DNA of 64,000 nt from CADEDH01 sp963732695 (GTDB taxonomy: Bacteria; Actinomycetota; Acidimicrobiia; Acidimicrobiales; SZUA-35). Positions 32,558-40,641 of this stretch are shown piece by piece. The position numbers and the translations under genes were made by a program. Each line of letters opens with the position of its first letter. The first letter of the stretch is position 1. Location of the stretch: contig CAVTAP010000025.1 of the NCBI GenBank assembly GCA_963732695.1, positions 372,001 to 436,000 on the forward strand, in the 5' to 3' direction. The notes beneath the pieces were generated by a model, which ran no database searches, was not told the DNA's origin, and saw only the letters and a program-made list of their open reading frames with translations.

Positions 32558-34024
32558 CTAGAACAGCGAGCCGTATTCCTTCAGCTCCCAATCGGTGACG
32601 GCGGACTGGAAGCGGCGCCATTCGCTGGATTTGATCGTGACCAGGTAGTCGACCACCTCGTCGCCCCAGCAGCGGCGGTACAGCTCGCTCCCGGCGAAGG
32701 CGTCGATGGCGTCGCCCAGGCTCCGGGGCAGGAGCGGGCCGGCGTCGGGGGCGTAGGGCGACAGGGTGGGGGCCGGCGGCTCGGTCTGGTTGGCCAGGCC
32801 GTCGAGGCCCGACTCGAGCTGAGAGGCCAGGTACAGGTAGGGGTTGGCCGCCGGGTCACCCACCCGGTTCTCCACATGGGTGGCGGGGTCGGCGCCCCCA
32901 CCCAGCAGGCGGACCATGGCCCCCCGGTGCTGGGGGCTCCAGGCGATCCGGTCGGGGGCCACCGAATTGGGTCGGTAGCGCTTGTAGCCGTTGACGGTGG
33001 GGGTGGTCAGCAGGCAGGAGGCGGCGGCGTGGGCCAACAGCCCGCCCACCCAGTGCCTCCCCGTTGGCGCCAGGGCCGGCATCCTCGCCTCGGCGGGGCC
33101 CGACGGTGCCTCGGGCACATCGGGATCGGCGGGGGACGTGCCGTCGGCAGTGACGGCGCTGGCAGTGGTGGCGCTGGCAGTGGCGAAGGCGTTGGCGCCG
33201 CTCCGGTCGAGCAACGACTGGTGGAGGTGCCAGCCGCTGGGGAAGGCGCCGGCCGACGGGCGGCACAGGAACGTGGCCCGCATCCCGGCCCGCTCGGCCA
33301 GGGCGGCCACGGCGTGGCGCACCACCATGGCCTGGTCGGCCGTGGCCAGGGCATCGTCGGCCTCGAAGCTCAGCTCCACCTGACCCGGGCCCAGCTCCAC
33401 CTCAACCGATCGGGGAGGCAGGCCCAGGGCGGCCAGCCCGGCCCGGATCGGCTCCACCCGCTCGTGGATCGACTCGGCGTGGCGGCCGCCCAGCAGCTCC
33501 CAGCCGGGGTGGATGGGCCCGCCGGTGGCGGCGTCGAACAGGTGGAGCTCCAGCTCCAACCCGGCCCGCAGGCGGAAGCCCCGTTGGCCCAACTCCTCGG
33601 CCGCCCGCCGGCACAGACGCCGGGTGGACAGAGCGATCGGCGGGCCGGGGGCACCGCTGGGGCCGACGTGATGCAGGTCGCACAGCAGCCACCCGGTGCG
33701 CTCGGCCCACGGCAGCACCCGCCAGGTGGTGGGGTCGGGCACCATGATCATGTCCTGGGCGCCGAGCAGGGCGTCGAGGGTGGGCAGCCCCGACGGGCTC
33801 CACAGGGGCACGGCGTAGTTGTTGGCGGTGTCCTTGGCCAGGAGCGACCCCGGTAGCCCGATCCCCGACTCCAGGACCGAGGCCAGCCGCACGGCGTCGA
33901 CCGTCTTCGTCCGCAGCAGGCCGTGCTGGTCGACGCAGGAGACGCGGACGGTCTGGATGCCCCTGCCGGCGGCGTCGGCCAGCACTGCGTCAGCGTCGGG
34001 CAGGGTGAGGGGGGGAGGGGCCAC
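32558..34024 (-). CDS. Glutamine synthetase-like amidoligase (possible gamma-glutamyl-amide synthetase)
   Basis: A protein of 488 residues with a GS fold: beta-grasp start (VRVSCVDQHGLLRTKTVDA), GLELELHLFD and VEVELGPGQVELSFEADDAL (metal Glu residues), SGWHLHQSL, NGYKRYRPNSVAPDRIAW, RGAMVRLLG and VENRVGDPAANPYLYLA. It diverges from housekeeping GS and resembles the FluG/PuuA/IpuC/AtdA1 group that glutamylates amines. A Ala/Thr/Pro-rich insert interrupts the region after HQSL. GTG at 34024 lies 5 bases after the Rieske gene stop, implying tight co-expression and a shared pathway. The amine substrate cannot be read from sequence. Confidence 0.85.
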   Translation of the reverse strand: MAPPPLTLPDADAVLADAAGRGIQTVRVSCVDQHGLLRTKTVDAVRLASVLESGIGLPGSLLAKDTANNYAVPLWSPSGLPTLDALLGAQDMIMVPDPTTWRVLPWAERTGWLLCDLHHVGPSGAPGPPIALSTRRLCRRAAEELGQRGFRLRAGLELELHLFDAATGGPIHPGWELLGGRHAESIHERVEPIRAGLAALGLPPRSVEVELGPGQVELSFEADDALATADQAMVVRHAVAALAERAGMRATFLCRPSAGAFPSGWHLHQSLLDRSGANAFATASATTASAVTADGTSPADPDVPEAPSGPAEARMPALAPTGRHWVGGLLAHAAASCLLTTPTVNGYKRYRPNSVAPDRIAWSPQHRGAMVRLLGGGADPATHVENRVGDPAANPYLYLASQLESGLDGLANQTEPPAPTLSPYAPDAGPLLPRSLGDAIDAFAGSELYRRCWGDEVVDYLVTIKSSEWRRFQSAVTDWELKEYGSLF

Positions 34025-34029
34025 GATGG

Positions 34030-35355
34030 TCAGTCGGTGATCGCCGGCGCAGCCCAGGGGGTGGCCTGGCGGCGGGCGCCCTCGGCCCGGCGCCAGGCGG
34101 CGTCGAAGTTGTCGCCGGTGGTGGCGGCGTCGATGGCGGCCGGCCCGGTGAGCGCCGCCGGGTCGGCCGATCCGATCAGGGTGGCGGGTGACGGGGCCCG
34201 GAGGGCGGCCAGGAACAGCCGACGGTGGGTGCGGATGCCGACGTCGGCGGGGGAGAGGTGCTCGTCGGTCCGGTCGTAGATCGGCCCCGGCGACTCCACC
34301 GCCCACTGGTCGTGCACGTTGATGTCGGTGCCCATGCCGGTGTAGGTGGCGGTGGCCTGCTCCTCGGCGTTGAAGCCCCACTGGTTGTGGGCCCCGACGC
34401 GGGGCGAGTAGCGGGGCAGCTCGACCTGTCCGATCCGTTGGGCCCGCAGGGTGGCGGTGTCGACCGGGTCGGCGTAGCTGACGAACATCGAATACCAGTA
34501 GCAGCTGACGTCGTCGATCGGCACGTGCCACTGCATGATCGTCATCGTGGGGCTCATGGCGATGGCGATGGCGTTGGGGAAGATGCAGTTCGACACCCGC
34601 ACGTGGGTGAACTGGCCGTGGTAGTTGCGCAGGGCCCGGAGCCGGAACCCGTAGGCGGTGGGTTCGGCCGTGATCGTGGCCGCCGGCACCTCCCGCATCA
34701 GCTTCACCACCGGGATGCCGGTGTCGGCCACCATGGCCCGGAACTGGAGGCCGTACTCCAGCTCGCTGGCCTCGCCCGGCGGGGGGAAGAAGCGGTGGAG
34801 GAAGGCGGCGTGGGCCGGGTCGATCCCCACCTCATGGGCCTGGAGCCAGTTGCTGGCCCACATCCCTTTGAAGGCGAACACGTGGGTGGCGGGGGCGGCG
34901 AAGCAGTCGAGACCGGGCAATGGCGGCGGCTCGCCTCCACCCAGCCAGGCCCAGATGATCCCGTTGCGCTCCACCACCGGGTAGCAACCGATCCGCACCC
35001 GCGTGTGGAACGTGGATTCGGGCGGCTCCGCCGGGGTCTCGAGGCAGTTGCCCTCCACGTCGAACAGCCAGCCGTGGAACGGGCAGCGCAGGCCGCCGTC
35101 CTCCCGGCGGCCGAAGGCCAGGTCGACCCCCCGATGGGGGCACCACCGCGACACCAGGCCGATCCGGCCCAGCTGATCGCGGAACAGCACCAGCTCCTCG
35201 CCCAGCAGGGTCACCGGGACCACCGCCCGATCGCCGGCCACCTCGGGACCGAGCTCCTCGGCGAGCGCCGCCGGTTGCCAGTACGAGCGCAGCACCCGGC
35301 CCCCGGCGGTGCCCGGCCCGCATTCGGTCAGTAGGCGGTTCTCCTCGGCGTCCAC
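34030..35355 (-). CDS. Rieske non-haem iron oxygenase, alpha subunit (phthalate dioxygenase-like)
   Basis: A protein of 441 residues. The Rieske cluster is bound by Cys72-x-His74 (RWCPHRGVDLAFG) and Cys91-x2-His94 (RCPFHGWLFDVEG). The mononuclear iron site is Asp179, His182 and His187 in NWLQAHEVGIDPAHAAFLH. Architecture fits the phthalate/vanillate single-component (alpha3) type, which needs an external reductase; none is in the window. GTG at 35355 lies four bases after the FAH stop. With the GS-like gene downstream this looks like an oxygenolytic pathway for an aromatic or amine compound. Confidence 0.92.
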   Translation of the reverse strand: MDAEENRLLTECGPGTAGGRVLRSYWQPAALAEELGPEVAGDRAVVPVTLLGEELVLFRDQLGRIGLVSRWCPHRGVDLAFGRREDGGLRCPFHGWLFDVEGNCLETPAEPPESTFHTRVRIGCYPVVERNGIIWAWLGGGEPPPLPGLDCFAAPATHVFAFKGMWASNWLQAHEVGIDPAHAAFLHRFFPPPGEASELEYGLQFRAMVADTGIPVVKLMREVPAATITAEPTAYGFRLRALRNYHGQFTHVRVSNCIFPNAIAIAMSPTMTIMQWHVPIDDVSCYWYSMFVSYADPVDTATLRAQRIGQVELPRYSPRVGAHNQWGFNAEEQATATYTGMGTDINVHDQWAVESPGPIYDRTDEHLSPADVGIRTHRRLFLAALRAPSPATLIGSADPAALTGPAAIDAATTGDNFDAAWRRAEGARRQATPWAAPAITD

Positions 35356-35359
35356 GGCG

Positions 35360-36196
35360 TCAGCCGGCCACCAGGCGGGTGGTCATCGACCCGATGCCCT
35401 CGATGGTCGACACGATCTCGTCGCCCGGGGCCAGGAAGCGGGGCGGCTTGCGGGCCATGCCCACGCCCTCGGGGGTGCCGGTGAAGATCACGTCGCCCGG
35501 GAGCAGGGTGATGATCCCCGACAGCTCCTCGATCAGCGCCGGCACGGAGAAGATCAGGTCGCTGGTGCGGCTGTCCTGCATGGTCTCGCCGTTCACCGCG
35601 CACGACAGGGCCAGGTCGTCGGGGTTGGCCAGCTCGTCGGGCGTGACCAGCCAGGGCCCGGTGGGGCCGAAGCCGGGGAACGACTTGCCCAGGTTGAACT
35701 GGGGCACCGGCGGCCGCATCTGCACCTTGCGCTCCGACAGGTCCTGGCCGATGGTGAGGCCGGCCACGTGGGCCCAGCCGTCGGCCCGGCCCACCTTGTG
35801 GGCGGTGACGCCGATGACCACCACCAGCTCCACCTCCCAGTCGACCCCGGCCGAGGGCAGGGCCACCGGGTCGTTGGGGCCGCCCAGGCACGACGGGAAC
35901 TTGGTGAACGTGGTGGGGAACTCGGGCACCGGGATGCCGCCCTCGGCGGCGTGCTTGGCGTAGTTGAGGCCGATCCCGATCGACTGGCGGGGGTTGGGCG
36001 AGGGGGCGCCCAGCTTGGCCAGATCGAAGGAGGCGGCGGCCGAGTTGGTGGCGGCGGCCCAGGCCCGCAGGTCGGCCCACTGCTCGTAGCACTCGGCCGG
36101 CGACGGGCCGAACCGACCGTCGGAGGCGGTGTGGACGTCGATGGCGCCACCGTCGGTGATCAGCACCGCACGGCCGTCGAGGTTGCCGAAGCGCAT
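35360..36196 (-). CDS. Fumarylacetoacetate hydrolase family protein
   Basis: A protein of 278 residues. The FAH core begins SIGIGLNYAKHAAEGGIP; metal ligands are in DWEVELVVVIG and GLTIGQDLSERKVQ, and GDVIFTGTPEGVGMARKPP closes the active site. ATG at 36196 is preceded by GGGAG. It is the first gene of the operon FAH / Rieske oxygenase / GS-like and probably cleaves a ring-opened product of the oxygenase. A 245-base gap separates it from the divergent asparaginase gene. Confidence 0.9.
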   Translation of the reverse strand: MRFGNLDGRAVLITDGGAIDVHTASDGRFGPSPAECYEQWADLRAWAAATNSAAASFDLAKLGAPSPNPRQSIGIGLNYAKHAAEGGIPVPEFPTTFTKFPSCLGGPNDPVALPSAGVDWEVELVVVIGVTAHKVGRADGWAHVAGLTIGQDLSERKVQMRPPVPQFNLGKSFPGFGPTGPWLVTPDELANPDDLALSCAVNGETMQDSRTSDLIFSVPALIEELSGIITLLPGDVIFTGTPEGVGMARKPPRFLAPGDEIVSTIEGIGSMTTRLVAG

Positions 36197-36320
36197 GATT
36201 CGCTCACTCCCTGGAGGTCGATTGACTGCCTCGGACGATACCTCACCCCTGTGACAGCGCCCCAGGCCCGCCCCACCGTCGACAGGTCCGGTTTGGGTTG
36301 TTTGACCCAGTTTGCCTAAC

Positions 36321-36330
36321 GTTGGCCAAC
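36321..36330. promoter_or_regulatory. Palindrome GTTGGCCAAC in a divergent promoter gap
   Basis: A perfect 10-bp palindrome roughly midway between divergent starts at 36196 and 36442, in a locally T-rich stretch containing TTGACC (36302). It could be an operator for the oxygenase operon or the asparaginase gene. No regulator gene is adjacent, so this is a weak call. Confidence 0.25.
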
Positions 36331-36441
36331 ACGGTGAACCATTGGCGCTCAGGTCGGGGCGTGTTCCGACCGAGAACCAGTGGGACACCACCGGCCCGTG
36401 TCGCTGCGAGCCGGTGCGAACGCACGGAAGGAATCGGCCCC

Positions 36442-37449
36442 GTGACCGTAGACGGGTCGTTCACCATCGAGATCGTCAGAGGCGGAGCCGTCGAGAGCGT
36501 GCACACCGTCCATGCCGTGATCGCCGACCGAGACGGCACGGTGCAGGCCTGGGGCGACCGCCGACGCCCCACGATCGCCCGCTCGGCCATCAAGTCGATC
36601 CAGGCCCTGCCCCTCACCGCCACCGGAGCGGCCCAGGCGTACGGGCTGGGGGCCCGGGAGCTGGCCCTGGCCTGTGCCAGCCACTCGGCCGAGCCCGAGC
36701 ACGTGGCGCGGGTGCTGGACTGGCTGCACCGTCTCGGCCTCAGCGAGGACGACCTGGAGTGCGGCCCCGACCGCCCCCTGGGCAAGGCCGCCCGCCGCCA
36801 CTTCTACGAGACCGAGGGCGTCAAGCGGCCCGTGCTGAACTGCTGCTCGGGCAAGCACACCGGGTTCCTGACCCTGGCCATGCACCTCGGCTATCCCACC
36901 GCCGGCTACGTCAAGCGGGCCTCGCCGGTGCAGGACCGGGTGACGGCGGCGGTGGAGGCCATGACCGGCCTCGACCTGGCGGCCGCCCCCTCGGGGATCG
37001 ACGGGTGCGGTATCCCGGTGTTCGCCCTGCCCATCGAGCGGCTGGCCTTCGCCATGGCCCGCCTGGTCGACCCCGTCCACCTGCCCGACGATCTGGCGGC
37101 GGCCACCGTGCCGATCGTGGAGGCGGCCCAGCTGGCGTTCTGGGTGGCCGGCACCGGCCGCACCGAGATGCACGTCAGCCGGGCGGCCACCGAGCCCGTG
37201 GTCATCAAGACCGGGGCCGAGGGCATGTTCATGGCTGCCCTTCCGGAGCGGGGCCTGGGCATCGCCCTCAAGGCGGCCGACGGAGCGTCCCGGGCGTCGC
37301 AGGCCGGGATCAAGGCCCTCCTCCGCCACCTCGACGTGCTCCCCGCCCTCGACGGCCCGGTCGAGGTCCGCAACAAGGCGGGCGACGTCTCCGGCGAGCT
37401 CCGGGCCGTGATCAACTCTCCCGTCGCCGCCCGCCTCGCCGCCGCCTGA
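36442..37449 (+). CDS. L-asparaginase II family protein
   Basis: A protein of 335 residues of the bacterial asparaginase II family (distinct from the AnsA/AnsB fold). Family blocks: FTIEIVRGGAVESVHTVHAV, ARSAIKSIQALPL, LALACASHSAEPEH, LNCCSGKHTGFLTLAMHLG, GIDGCGIPVFALP and VIKTGAEGMFMAALPE. Converts asparagine to aspartate and ammonia. GTG at 36442 follows GGAAGGA. It ends just before the larger cluster of palindromic repeat elements. Confidence 0.9.
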   Translation: MTVDGSFTIEIVRGGAVESVHTVHAVIADRDGTVQAWGDRRRPTIARSAIKSIQALPLTATGAAQAYGLGARELALACASHSAEPEHVARVLDWLHRLGLSEDDLECGPDRPLGKAARRHFYETEGVKRPVLNCCSGKHTGFLTLAMHLGYPTAGYVKRASPVQDRVTAAVEAMTGLDLAAAPSGIDGCGIPVFALPIERLAFAMARLVDPVHLPDDLAAATVPIVEAAQLAFWVAGTGRTEMHVSRAATEPVVIKTGAEGMFMAALPERGLGIALKAADGASRASQAGIKALLRHLDVLPALDGPVEVRNKAGDVSGELRAVINSPVAARLAAA

Positions 37450-37489
37450 CGCCGCCCACCCGCCGCTCACCTCCGCCCTCCGCCCGCCC

Positions 37490-37671
37490 GATCTCGGTGC
37501 GCCGAGCACCACGGGCGGTTCCTGGTGCACCGAGAACGTCGTCGGCCCGAATCTCGGTGCACCGAGCGCCACGGGCGGTTCCTGGCGCACCCGGTGCGTC
37601 GGGCGCCACCGGCGGTGCGGGGTGCACCGGGTGCGTGGAGCGCCGCCGGTGGTGCGTGGTGCACCGAGATC
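37490..37671. repeat. Array of four 48-bp palindromic elements with shared arms
   Basis: Six 11-bp arms at 37490, 37527, 37550, 37587, 37624 and 37661 delimit four overlapping or adjacent 48-bp units. Arms are variants of GATCTCGGTGC and GCACCGAGATC; within each unit arm starts are exactly 37 bases apart, and the last three units share arms. The four 26-bp cores (37501, 37561, 37598, 37635) are homologous, with a common centre close to GCGCCRCCGGYGGT. The array fills the 247-base gap between the convergent asparaginase and phosphotransferase genes. Same family as at 24184-24290. Confidence 0.9.
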
Positions 37672-37696
37672 GGGCGGGGTCGGCGCCTGGGGCCGA

Positions 37697-39127
37697 TCAG
37701 GTGGCGGTGGCGGTGATGGCGGCCTGGTAGCCGGAGTAGACGGGCTGGTCGATGCCGACCTGGTTGACGACCGTGGTGCGCAGGTGGTGGATCACGTCGG
37801 CCCGGTCGAGCGGCATGCGGCCCTCGTAGAGGGCATCGCACAGCACCCGGCGGAGGGAGAGAGCATCATCCGGATCGGCCACCGCCTCGGTGCCCACCAG
37901 CGACCGCAGGCGGGCCAGCTCGCCGGCCCGGTGGGCGGGGCCCAGGGTCAGCTCCCGCAGCACGATGTCGAGCGAGTTCGACGCCACCCGGGCCATGAAG
38001 CTGGTGCGGCCCTCGGTGGCGGCCATCACGTCGGTGCGCAGGAAGTCCCGCACGCTGATCAGCAGCTCGTCGGTGCCGGGCAGGTCGGTGGAGGTGGCCG
38101 GCGGCCCGGCTGCCACCAGCTCCACCGGCCCCGGGATCAGCAGGTTCACGCAGTCGACCTGACACTCCGACGACCGCCGGGCGATCCCCGGGCGCTCCAC
38201 CGTGGGGTCCGGCCCGTGGCGGTAGTGGTCGCCCATCTTGAGACAGCCGATGGCCCACCAGTAGGAGCCGAACACCTCCCAGAACTTCACCCGGCTCCGA
38301 TCCACCGGCCGGCCCGACACCTCCTCGTAGCCGGCGAACAGGTCGTCGTAGGAGCCGAAGCCGCCCACCGGCAGCTCCCGGCGGCCGAACCGCCAGGAGT
38401 TGGTGCAGATCCAGCCCAGATCCCGCATGGGATCGCCCAGGTGGCAGACCTCCCAGTCGAGCACGGCCTTCACCCCGTCGGGGGCCACCATGATGTTGCC
38501 GTTGCGGAAGTCGTTGTGGACGAGGCGGGGCTCGCCGGCCTCGGGCAGGTGGTCGAGCAGCCACCGGGCCGAGTAGTCGATCATGGGCTGCGGGGTGCCC
38601 ATCTCCCGGTACTGGGTCCACATCCGGTTCACGAACGCCTCGGGGGGGAGGACCTCCAGGTGGGGGGCGAGGCCGGTGGCCCCCGGGTCGATGGCGTGGA
38701 TGCGGGCCAGCACCTTGCCCACCTCGTAGGCCAGCCGGGGGCGGATGCCGTCGAGCTCGGGGGCCCGCAGTATCCGGGCCCCCAACGTCTCCCCGTCGAG
38801 CCACTCCATGACGAACCCGTCGCCCAGGCCGTCGTCGGGCTGGAGGACGTAGAACACCTCGGGCTCGGGCACCCCGGCGGCCCGGGCCACCTGGAACAGG
38901 CGGGCCTCGACGGCCAGGCCCGGCCGGCCCTCCACCTCCACCCCGGTCTCGCCCCCGGCGGCGCGGCGCATGGCCAGGAGGTGGGGTTGGCCGTCGACCT
39001 CCACCGTGAGCCGGTAGGTCTCCTGGCTGGCCCCGCCCGACAGCCGCTCGGCCGACAGCAACCGGTCGACCCCGGCCACGTTGCGGCGGAGCACCGTGTC
39101 GAGCGTCTGGGTGAACTCATCATCCAT
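37697..39127 (-). CDS. Aminoglycoside-phosphotransferase (APH) family kinase with C-terminal DUF6285-like region
   Basis: A protein of 476 residues. Residues 1-330 form an APH/choline-kinase fold: LSGGASQETYRL near the nucleotide loop, catalytic Asp206 and Asn211 in HNDFRNGNIMV, and metal Asp224 in AVLDWEVCHLGDP. The C-terminal 100 residues (from about LLISVRDFLRTDVM) resemble the DUF6285 module often linked to acyl-CoA dehydrogenase-associated APH proteins. The substrate is probably not an aminoglycoside; relatives sit in lipid or acyl-CoA catabolic loci. ATG at 39127 follows AGAGGTC. Confidence 0.85.
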   Translation of the reverse strand: MDDEFTQTLDTVLRRNVAGVDRLLSAERLSGGASQETYRLTVEVDGQPHLLAMRRAAGGETGVEVEGRPGLAVEARLFQVARAAGVPEPEVFYVLQPDDGLGDGFVMEWLDGETLGARILRAPELDGIRPRLAYEVGKVLARIHAIDPGATGLAPHLEVLPPEAFVNRMWTQYREMGTPQPMIDYSARWLLDHLPEAGEPRLVHNDFRNGNIMVAPDGVKAVLDWEVCHLGDPMRDLGWICTNSWRFGRRELPVGGFGSYDDLFAGYEEVSGRPVDRSRVKFWEVFGSYWWAIGCLKMGDHYRHGPDPTVERPGIARRSSECQVDCVNLLIPGPVELVAAGPPATSTDLPGTDELLISVRDFLRTDVMAATEGRTSFMARVASNSLDIVLRELTLGPAHRAGELARLRSLVGTEAVADPDDALSLRRVLCDALYEGRMPLDRADVIHHLRTTVVNQVGIDQPVYSGYQAAITATAT

Positions 39128-39161
39128 GGGCGACCTCTTTAGCATCCGCTCCCGAGTGGCG

Positions 39162-40541
39162 TCAGGCCGACTGGATCCTCTCGGCCGCCACCCGGTGGCG
39201 GGCCAGGCGGTCCTCCACCTGGTCGGAGGTGAGTTGGCCGCCCTCCACCACCAGTTGGCCGGCCACCACCGTGTGGTGGGCCGACACCGGGCCGCAGCGG
39301 AGCAGGGCCTCGATGGGATCGGAGATGGCGCCGGCGAACGTCACGCCCTCCAGCCGCCAGGCCACGAGATCGCCCACCGCCCCCACCGACAGCTCGCCCA
39401 GCTCGCCCTGGCGGCCCAGGCAGGCGGCCCCGCCCCGCGTGGCCAACTCCAGGGCGTCGCGGGCGCCCATGGCGTCGGCCCCGGCGCTGAGCTTGCCCAG
39501 CAGCATGGCCAGGCGGGCCTCGTGCCACAGGGAGGCGGCGTCGGCCGACGACGACCCGTCGACCCCCAGGCCCACCGGCACCCCGGCCCGGCGCATGGCC
39601 GTGATGGGGGCGATGCCGGACGAGAGGATCATGTTGGAGCTGGGGCAGTGGGCCACGCCCACCCCGGCCGCCCCCAGGCGCACCACCTCGTCCTGGTTGG
39701 GCATCACGCAGTGGGCCACCCAGGACCGGTCGGTCAGCCAGCCCACCTCGGCGAACTGGTCGACGCAGCGCCGGCCGAACATCCGCATCGAGAACTCGTC
39801 GTCCTCGGCGTTCTCGGCCAGGTGGGTGTGGAGGCGCACGTCGAGCCGCTCGGCCAGCTCCGCCGCCCGCACCATCAGCTCCGGGCTGACCGTGAACGGC
39901 GAGCAGGGGGCGAGGGCGATGCGCACCATGGCCCCCCGATCGGGGTTGTGGTGGAGGGCGACGAGGCGCTCGCTCTCGGCCAGGATCTCGTCGTCGTCGA
40001 GCACCACGCTGTCGGGCGGGAGGCCGCCGTCCTTCTCCGACAGGCTCATCGAGCCGTGGGTCGGGTGGAATCGCATCCCCAGCTCGCCGGCGGCGGTGAT
40101 GGTGGCGGTCAGCAGGTCGCCGGCGCCCCGGGGGTGGAGGTAGTGGTGGTCGGTGGAGGTGGTGCATCCGTTGAGGGCCAGCTCGGCCAGGCCGACCCAG
40201 GCCGCCAGGTAGGCCGCCTCCTCGTCGAGGAACCGCCACTTCGGGTAGAGCGTCTGGAGCCAGCCGAACAGGGGAGCGGTGGTCATCGGCCGGTAGGCCC
40301 GGGTCAGGTTCTGGAACATGTGGTGGTGGGTGTTGACGAAGCCCGGCGTGATCAGGCAGCCCGGGGCCGACAGCACCCGCCCGGCCTCCGGCACCGGATC
40401 CCCGGGGCCGCCCACCCCGGTCACGAACCCGTCGGTCACCGCCACCCAGCCCCCCGGGATCTCCCGCCGCTGGTCGTCCATCGTGGCCACCAGGAGGGTG
40501 TCGCTCACTACCAGGTCGGCTCGGGCCGTCGTTCCATCCAT
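39162..40541 (-). CDS. Amidohydrolase, 8-oxoguanine deaminase / hydroxyatrazine hydrolase type
   Basis: A protein of 459 residues, TIM-barrel metal hydrolase of the AtzB/8-oxoguanine-deaminase group. Metal ligands: GFVNTHHHMFQN, RLHTHLAENAEDDEF with the conserved Glu, VAHCVMPN and GLGVDGSSSADAASL with the catalytic Asp. LAPCSPFTVSPELM is typical of this subgroup. It likely deaminates an oxidised purine or related heterocycle. ATG 40541 chosen over a longer frame running into the intergenic inverted repeat. It lies 34 bases ahead of the APH gene on the same strand. Confidence 0.85.
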   Translation of the reverse strand: MDGTTARADLVVSDTLLVATMDDQRREIPGGWVAVTDGFVTGVGGPGDPVPEAGRVLSAPGCLITPGFVNTHHHMFQNLTRAYRPMTTAPLFGWLQTLYPKWRFLDEEAAYLAAWVGLAELALNGCTTSTDHHYLHPRGAGDLLTATITAAGELGMRFHPTHGSMSLSEKDGGLPPDSVVLDDDEILAESERLVALHHNPDRGAMVRIALAPCSPFTVSPELMVRAAELAERLDVRLHTHLAENAEDDEFSMRMFGRRCVDQFAEVGWLTDRSWVAHCVMPNQDEVVRLGAAGVGVAHCPSSNMILSSGIAPITAMRRAGVPVGLGVDGSSSADAASLWHEARLAMLLGKLSAGADAMGARDALELATRGGAACLGRQGELGELSVGAVGDLVAWRLEGVTFAGAISDPIEALLRCGPVSAHHTVVAGQLVVEGGQLTSDQVEDRLARHRVAAERIQSA

Positions 40542-40566
40542 GGCGACAGAGTGTGCCCGCCCCCCG

Positions 40567-40613
40567 GAACTCTGACACGGGAGGCGCCGAAGAGGCACCG
40601 GAGGTCAGAGTTC
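40567..40613. promoter_or_regulatory. Inverted repeat GAACTCTGAC/GTCAGAGTTC in a divergent gap
   Basis: Perfect 10-bp arms (40567-40576 and 40604-40613) with inner CGG/CCG matches surround 27 bases, all within the 100-base gap between divergent starts at 40541 and 40642. It may be a bipartite operator or a cruciform; a terminator makes little sense here. Confidence 0.4.
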
Positions 40614-40641
40614 GCCAGGGGTTGGGCTACGGTCGGCACCC

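Noticed and set aside
37490..37671. CRISPR array
   Set aside because: Spacing is regular (37 bp), but the repeats are 11-bp palindromic arms and the spacers are homologous to one another; no cas gene is present.
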